A stretch of 64,000 nucleotides of DNA from Moniliella sp. 'wahieum' (Eukaryota; Basidiomycota; Moniliellomycetes; Moniliellales; Moniliellaceae), in NCBI GenBank assembly GCA_003971905.1, contig RSEE01000026.1, forward strand, positions 124,001 through 188,000, in the 5' to 3' direction. The position numbers and the translations under genes are program-made. Of the stretch, positions 59,387 to 64,000 are shown one piece after another (within the stretch, counting starts at the first letter, position 1; the number at the start of each line of letters is the position of its first letter). The notes beneath the pieces are model-generated. The model was not told where the DNA came from and made no database searches. It was given only the letters and a program-made list of their open reading frames with translations.

Positions 59387-59736
59387 TGCTAGACTGCGAC
59401 TTGGGAGCACTCGCGATCCTATGGATCAGCTGCAAAGCAGCCTTCAAACAAGGCGTGAAGGCAAAGTGGTGAGCCACAAGTCTTCAAGCAACGTCTCATT
59501 GTGAGAGCAACAGGTCAAGAAAGGAAGCAGAGGCGTATCTTCAGACAAGGCATGAAGGCAAAGTGGTAAGCCACAAGTCTTCAAGCAACGTCTGAAGGAA
59601 GGAGAAAGGAGAGAGAGAAGGAAGATGGAGCGAGCAGGGCGTGCGCGGCCTGCGAGCGGAACTCTTCCGCTCGGCTAGGCGAGCGTCACCGATCCATTGA
59701 GGGCCGCGCAGGAGAACCCTAGCAGTACCCTCTAAC
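59387..59736 (-). repeat. Dispersed repeat family B, copy 2 (with internal duplication)
   Basis: Reverse complement of the unit at 53163-53414, but about 100 bp longer. A 48-bp segment (59449-59496) is repeated at 59546-59593 with a spacer of about 50 bp. Outer boundaries match those of copy 1. Confidence 0.88.
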
Positions 59737-59808
59737 AAAAGGGGAAAGGGTCTTAGCGCCGCCCATCGACTGTGTGCGACATATATAAAGCTTCGTACCC
59801 CTAATCCG

Positions 59809-60260
59809 TCAACTGTGAATCTTAAAGTTAAAGCCAATATAGACCGAACCACTGTTGGCAACAGTCCAGGTCGGAGCTAAGGAAGATTGCATATAGGCAA
59901 TCTCTAGTAGACCCAACATAGTGAAGTGTTGGTAATTCTCTTCAGCGGCAGGATCGGCCGCCGCAGCACCCAACATGTGAGGAATGGAATCGACCGACAG
60001 CTTCTCATCTCCTTCTGAGGTCAAGTTTTTCCCACAACATCAACCGTCGGCTTGCTCAAGGCATCGAACGCTTTCATTGTGTTTTTGATGATTGGTGCCT
60101 TTTCCACATGGCGGAGTTGTTCATGATGGCAGGGAATTGCAGGTTTGTGTGGATGTCCAGGAAAGCGTGCGTGTGGTTTTGTAGTAATCCTCTTTGGAGA
60201 ATTGCTGACATTTTTGTCGGACTGAAGGCCGTCGGGGGCTGTTGTTAGCAGATAGAGCAA
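59809..60260 (-). CDS. Coding-like region, unrecognised
   Basis: Two adjoining open stretches join with one frame change near 60022: HEQLRHVEKAPIIKNTMKAF and DALSKPTVDVVGK, then SVDSIPHMLGAAAADPAAEE, NYQHFTMLGLLEIAYMQSSL and the end NSGSVYIGFNFKIHS. Composition is protein-like and the join is in a TTTTT run. No family is recognised, and the start is not fixed. Confidence 0.35.
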
Positions 60261-60815
60261 TACATACGATACACATATTCAATGGTGCTCGAGAAAGTTT
60301 TGGAAGTGATGGGTGGTGCGCATGACAACCCGGAGCTCACAAAGAACGTACACTGAACAGCTGTTGTGGCCAAGGCATTGGACACAGTGATGTGCAGGAG
60401 AGGTAGGATAGCGACGTGTCAGAGGGATATCAGTGGGTTCGCGTGGAGTGACGGACAACGGCCCGAAAATGTTGTGCCCATCATATACAGGCTCGGTGGT
60501 CTCCTAATGTCATGTGTGTGCAAATGTGCACAATGCAACTACTACTATTACCTGCATTACATCTAGCGCCTGAAAGCCATACTGAGTCATGAGGTCTGAG
60601 GTTGATCATAGCCATGATGCACTTTTGGGGGCGTTGTAATCTCAGAAGGCCAGAGCAAAAAGGTGCAGTCCGACCTACACTCCGTTGCAAGGCCAGAGGG
60701 GGTAAAGACCCTTCTTGCTGGATGGAGAAAGAGCGACTATAACCCCTTCAATCAGGCCTCGCGTTCCCACGCACAAATGCAAAAGGAAGGGTGGCCTAGT
60801 TGCAAGAGAGAACAC
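60261..60815. other. Intergenic
   Basis: No gene recognised; 3' flank of the eL27 gene. Confidence 0.5.
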
Positions 60816-61224
60816 TTAGAAGCGGAGGGGTGTGAAGAACCAGCGGTTCTTGCCGGTCAAGTAGCGCTCCTCAAACAGCTTCTTGACGGCCCTTCGAGTC
60901 CTTCTTGCTAGCCGGCTCCTTAAGCGCGTCGGCGGTGACAACACCCTTGAGACCTTCGAGCTCAAGAGCATAGCGGGTAGGCATCAGGTGGTTGTAGTTA
61001 ATGGCCTTGACAAAAGGCTTAACCTTGCTGCGCCGCGAAACCTTCTTGGCGTCCATGGCCTTGGTGACCTTGCGGGGGTAGCGCTCAATACCGGCGACAA
61101 GAACGTGAGGGTAAGGGCGTTCCTTGGTCCCGTCGTCATGCTGCTTGATCACGACGACCTTCTTACCGGCTTGGCGGCCGTGGAGGACAAGAGCAACCTT
61201 CCCAGGCTTGTAGATGCGCGCCAT
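60816..61224 (-). CDS. RPL27: 60S ribosomal protein L27 (eL27)
   Basis: Structural protein of the large cytosolic ribosomal subunit. Starts MARIYKPGKVALVLHGRQAG at 61224 (KOW-type N-terminus), followed by PHVLVAGIERYPRKVT and KPFVKAINYNHLMPTRY, all standard. One frame change near 60890, in a GGG run (AAGGGCCGT), separates PASKKDSK from the family C-terminus AVKKLFEERYLTGKNRWFF, ending TPLRF with a stop at 60816-60818. With one G removed the protein has its usual length of about 136 residues. Upstream sequence TGTGCAG|ACACA before the ATG looks like the 3' end of a 5'-leader intron. Strongly biased codons are seen. Head-to-head with RPS23. Confidence 0.96.
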
Positions 61225-61957
61225 TGTGTCTGCACAACCGATAAAACGTCAGTTTCCCATCTCATACGCAGTGACGTCCATCCTGGTCCGTCTCCCCATG
61301 GGCAGAGTTGGGGAATGGCAACCAGTGCCAGCCTGCACATCGGCCGCAGGCATCTCCTATCGCCCTGCAGCGTCATCTGTGCGGCAGAGGACATCCACGT
61401 GTTAGGGAACGTAGACGGACCTAGATATGTGCGATGGAGGTGACACAGAAAGGTGTAAGGTAAACCGTCCACTTGGGCAGACAGTGGGGCCTCCGTGCCG
61501 TAGGATCATAGAGAAACAGCATTGAGTGGGACATAACACTTCCCCTGCTAACATTCAATTCCCATCAACCTAAGGAGCACTGCAGCAGTTTCTATAAAAA
61601 ACGAAAATAAGCAAATGCGCCGCAGCGCATCATATTCACAATAGGGTTGGATTTGTGCTCATGCACCAAGTACCACCTTAACCCCAGTCGAAGTGCCTGC
61701 TCACCACCGGTCGATTCAGTAAGTGCATGCCTGCGGCTACGCCTTGCTGCCCGCTGCCACGAAGCCCTAGACACCCTTCCTTGCGAAGTCGGCTTGCTTA
61801 TTTGCTTGCATATGCTGGTGGATTGGCTGCCTATGCAAACTTTGGGGGTCGGTACTGGGGCTGAGGTTACGCAGGTGGGGCAGTGGGGGGGCGCCGGCCG
61901 TCACTTCGGGCTGTGGTTTTGAAGGAGCATACGGCTGACCCCGACTTTGTAGGCACC
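61225..61957. promoter_or_regulatory. Divergent promoter shared by eL27 and uS12 genes
   Basis: About 730 bp separate two divergent ribosomal protein start codons. Both starts are immediately preceded by splice-acceptor-like sequence (TTTGTAG|GCACC before RPS23, TTGTGCAG|ACACA before RPL27), suggesting 5'-leader introns. No specific factor site is claimed. Confidence 0.6.
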
Positions 61958-62443
61958 ATGGGTAAGCCTAGTGGTTTGAATGCAGCGCGCAAGCTGCACA
62001 CGACCCCCGTGAGAACAAGTGGGCCGACAAGGCATGGAAGAAGCGCGCCCTCGGCAACTTCTACAAATCATCCCCTACTGCTGGCTCTTCTCAGGCCAAG
62101 GCATCGTTCTTGAGAAGGTTGGTGTTGAGGCCAAGCAGCCCAACTCTGCCATCCGCAAGTGTGTTCGTGTCCAGCTGATCAAAAACGGCAAGAAAGTTGC
62201 CGCCTTCGTTCCCCACGACGGTTGCCTCAACTTCGTTGATGAGAACGATGAGGTGCTCATCGAGGGTTTCGGCCGTAAGGGTAAGGCCAAGGGTGACATT
62301 CCCGGTGTGCGTTTCCGTGTTATCAAGGTGTCCGGGTCGGTACGTACCTCTTTCTCCCTTGGTTTTGACGACTTGGACTGACATTCTGCACCCAGGTCTG
62401 TACGCCACTCTTCCGTGAGAAGAAAGAGAAGCCGCGTTCTTGA
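61958..62443 (+). CDS. RPS23: 40S ribosomal protein S23 (uS12)
   Basis: Decoding-centre protein of the small subunit. Starts [15 protein letters not shown] at 61958. A frame change in a CCCCC run near 62005 separates this from [20 protein letters not shown]. The conserved [19 protein letters not shown] (with the Pro that is hydroxylated in fungi) and [38 protein letters not shown] follow. A 56-bp intron (62340-62395, GTACGT...CACCCAG) precedes the ending [10 protein letters not shown] and stop at 62441-62443. The junction reads GSVCTPLF where the family has a VSLxALF-type sequence, so another small base error at the splice junction is likely. Length about 145 residues after correction. Confidence 0.96.
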
Positions 62444-63046
62444 ACAATACACACATTATGTATGATGAGCTGCATCCACACCATTAATCCCTGTTTGAGC
62501 GGCATTGCTTCTTCTGCATCTCCGTATGACGATTGGTTTCACTATGTGCCTCGCCCGAAAAATGTGTCTGAAACCCCCAACTCACCATGGTGATTTTTAC
62601 AGGGTTTTTGCGTAGCTTCGCGAAGTCAAAGCAGGAGTCGTAGCTGTTTACTAGTAGCATCATTGGAATGAATCACTACTAGTACTAACATGTTGATAGA
62701 AGGCCCATCCGGGGATAATTGATTCATCCCCTGTTTATACGCGCCTACGAATTTCCTTTTCCAACTCCCCCGCCACCGGGGCTGTGGAATCCATAGCAGT
62801 ATCATGCCATCTCGGACTGATGCGATCGCTTTGCCTTAGAACTACGGAGAAAATAAAAGGACAAGCAAAATGAGCTAAAGGTTTAAGGGAAAAGGAAAGG
62901 GAGCCGCAGTCGGTGATATCATTCAGGGGCATGCATCATGAGAATGACGCCGGGCGTGAAGCGCAAGGCGTAAAACATGAGGCAACAAGCTCTTCGAGCT
63001 TACTGGGGTAAAAGAAACAAAAGTTAATGGCGCTGAGCGGCTGAGC
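62444..63046. other. Intergenic, convergent gene ends
   Basis: Between the 3' ends of RPS23 (+) and the sugar transporter (-). CTAGTAGCATC/ACTAGTACTAAC words near 62650-62690; no gene seen. Confidence 0.55.
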
Positions 63047-64000
63047 TCAGTCGGAGCACATCAATGGACCGTGGCAAAAAATCACAGGGGGACCGAAGTG
63101 GAGAAAGGGACGTGAGACCGAGAAGGGGCACGTAACAACAGGTGGGATCGTGAGATCAAAAGACACCAATGAGACACAAAAAAGAGAGTTTGGCACGTAG
63201 AGCACTGAGTGACGTTGGAAGTTTTTAAATGGAAGGCTCAGGGTCTTCTCGCCCAGGGAGGATTCGGCCATCTTGCCCTCCTGCAGCTTCTCCTCACCAA
63301 TCTTCTCCATGTCCTCAGCCGTGACGAGGGCGGCGACTTCTTTGCCAGTGACAAGAGCGCGGCGGGAAGTGTAGCCAGGAGGGCACCAGCTACGGCTGTT
63401 CCAGGGCTTGCAGCTGGGGTCGTGGTACATGAGGTCGACTTGCTCCAGACTGAGGCCTTGGGTCTCACGCACAAAGAAGAAGACGATGAACGCGTTCACA
63501 ATGTTCCAGGCGGCAAAGATGAAACCGTAGGCTGAGGAGAATCGTGTTAACGAAACAACGTGAAGAACAGGAAAAAACGTACCATAGCCAATGTTGCCAG
63601 TAATGGCTGAGTGAGAAAGCCAAGGCAAAGTTCCACGCCCAGTTGGTGGCCGTCGACAAAGCTGCTGCTTGGCACGAGTGCGCGAGCCGAAGTTCTCACC
63701 GCACCAGACCCACACGGCCGGAGACCAGGTGCAGGCAAGGCAGAAAACGTAGAAGCAACCAGCGCAGGTCATGAGGTCACCGATGGACTTGGAAACGTGG
63801 GGGTCGCCCATTTTGTGACTTTCGTTACCCGCAACACCTGCGATGGCGAACACGAACAGCCAGATAGAGCACCCAACGGAACCGTACAAGAGGGTGTTGC
63901 GACGTCCCCATGCTTCCACCATCCAGAGACCAGGAGCAGTGCAAACGAAGTTGACAGCACCAAGAATGATTTGAGTGACGTACGAGTCAGGCCGGCGTTC
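63047..64000 (-). CDS. MFS sugar (hexose) transporter, C-terminal half (gene runs off the right edge)
   Basis: Sugar porter of the major facilitator superfamily. Visible part: AGVAGNESHKM, helix with FYVFCLACTWSPAVWVWCGE (helix 10 region), NFGSRTRAKQ, STATNWAWNFALAF, then a 51-bp intron (63532-63582, GTACGT...CCTCAG) and AYGFIFAAWNIVNAFIVFFF, VRETQGLSLEQVDLMYHD (the PETKGxxLEE-type motif at the end of helix 12) and a cytosolic tail with KEVAALVTAEDMEKIGEEKL. Frame changes lie near 63660 and 63600. The true stop is probably close to 63225-63235 in another frame; 63047 is the stop of the frame read. Confidence 0.88.
   Translation of the reverse strand, partial: ERRPDSYVTQIILGAVNFVCTAPGLWMVEAWGRRNTLLYGSVGCSIWLFVFAIAGVAGNESHKMGDPHVSKSIGDLMTCAGCFYVFCLACTWSPAVWVWCGENFGSRTRAKQQLCRRPPTGRGTLPWLSHSAITGNIGYGTFFPVLHVVSLTRFSSAYGFIFAAWNIVNAFIVFFFVRETQGLSLEQVDLMYHDPSCKPWNSRSWCPPGYTSRRALVTGKEVAALVTAEDMEKIGEEKLQEGKMAESSLGEKTLSLPFKNFQRHSVLYVPNSLFCVSLVSFDLTIPPVVTCPFSVSRPFLHFGPPVIFCHGPLMCSD

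Noticed and set aside
53163-59736. Inverted repeat pair considered as the two LTRs of one retrotransposon
   Set aside because: LTRs are direct, not inverted, repeats, and no gag/pol is present between them.

Overview
The window is nuclear DNA of a GC-rich filamentous or yeast-like fungus, most probably a basidiomycete. The evidence is a fungal-type MET10 sulfite reductase, an APSES/ankyrin cell-cycle factor of the Mbp1 type, an Nrc2/Fpk1-type AGC kinase, a C1+RhoGAP regulator, short introns (about 50-90 bp) with GTAAG/GTACG donors, and an intron-bearing tRNA-Leu(AAG). No species can be named from the sequence alone. There is no operon structure; genes lie on both strands in no obvious functional order.

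Layout, left to right: C1/RhoGAP (+, enters from the left edge), glutathione peroxidase (+), a putative mitochondrial protein (-), a small membrane protein (+), a Per1-like GPI-lipid remodelling protein (-), sulfite reductase flavoprotein MET10 (-), a DUF1989/urea-carboxylase-associated protein (-), an unrecognised one-TM protein (+), an Mbp1-like APSES factor (+), a disordered Pro/Ser-rich protein (-), a 5 kb gene-poor block with a decayed LINE-like reverse transcriptase, an amino-acid permease (+), a CUE/Smr protein (-), an NAPE-PLD-like metallo-hydrolase (-), a histidine phosphatase (+), an LtrA-family membrane protein (-), a membrane-anchored histidine acid phosphatase (-), a C3HC zinc-finger protein (+), an Fpk1-like kinase (-), a gene-poor repeat block with tRNA-Leu, a secreted type-B carboxylesterase (-), divergently transcribed ribosomal protein genes eL27 (-) and uS12/RPS23 (+), and a sugar transporter (-) leaving at the right edge.

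Two properties dominate. First, almost every conserved gene, including both ribosomal protein genes that must work, is broken by one or more single-base frame changes, often in or beside homopolymers. The simplest reading is residual indel error in a long-read assembly, so gene spans below are given across frames. Second, the intergenic DNA is full of short degenerate arrays whose roughly 7 bp unit carries a palindrome (ATGCAT, ATCGAT, ACTAGT, AACGTT, AAGCTT, AGTACT, ACATGT). There is also a three-copy dispersed family with a tRNA-like A-box string and a pair of inverted 250-350 bp repeats enclosing about 6 kb.

Functional themes are ordinary housekeeping and membrane biology: lipid and GPI metabolism (Per1, NAPE-PLD-like, flippase kinase), nutrient uptake (permease, sugar transporter), sulfur assimilation and redox (MET10, glutathione peroxidase), phosphate release, and G1/S transcription. 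I saw no gene cluster that clearly forms a new system; the repeat architecture is the least explained feature.
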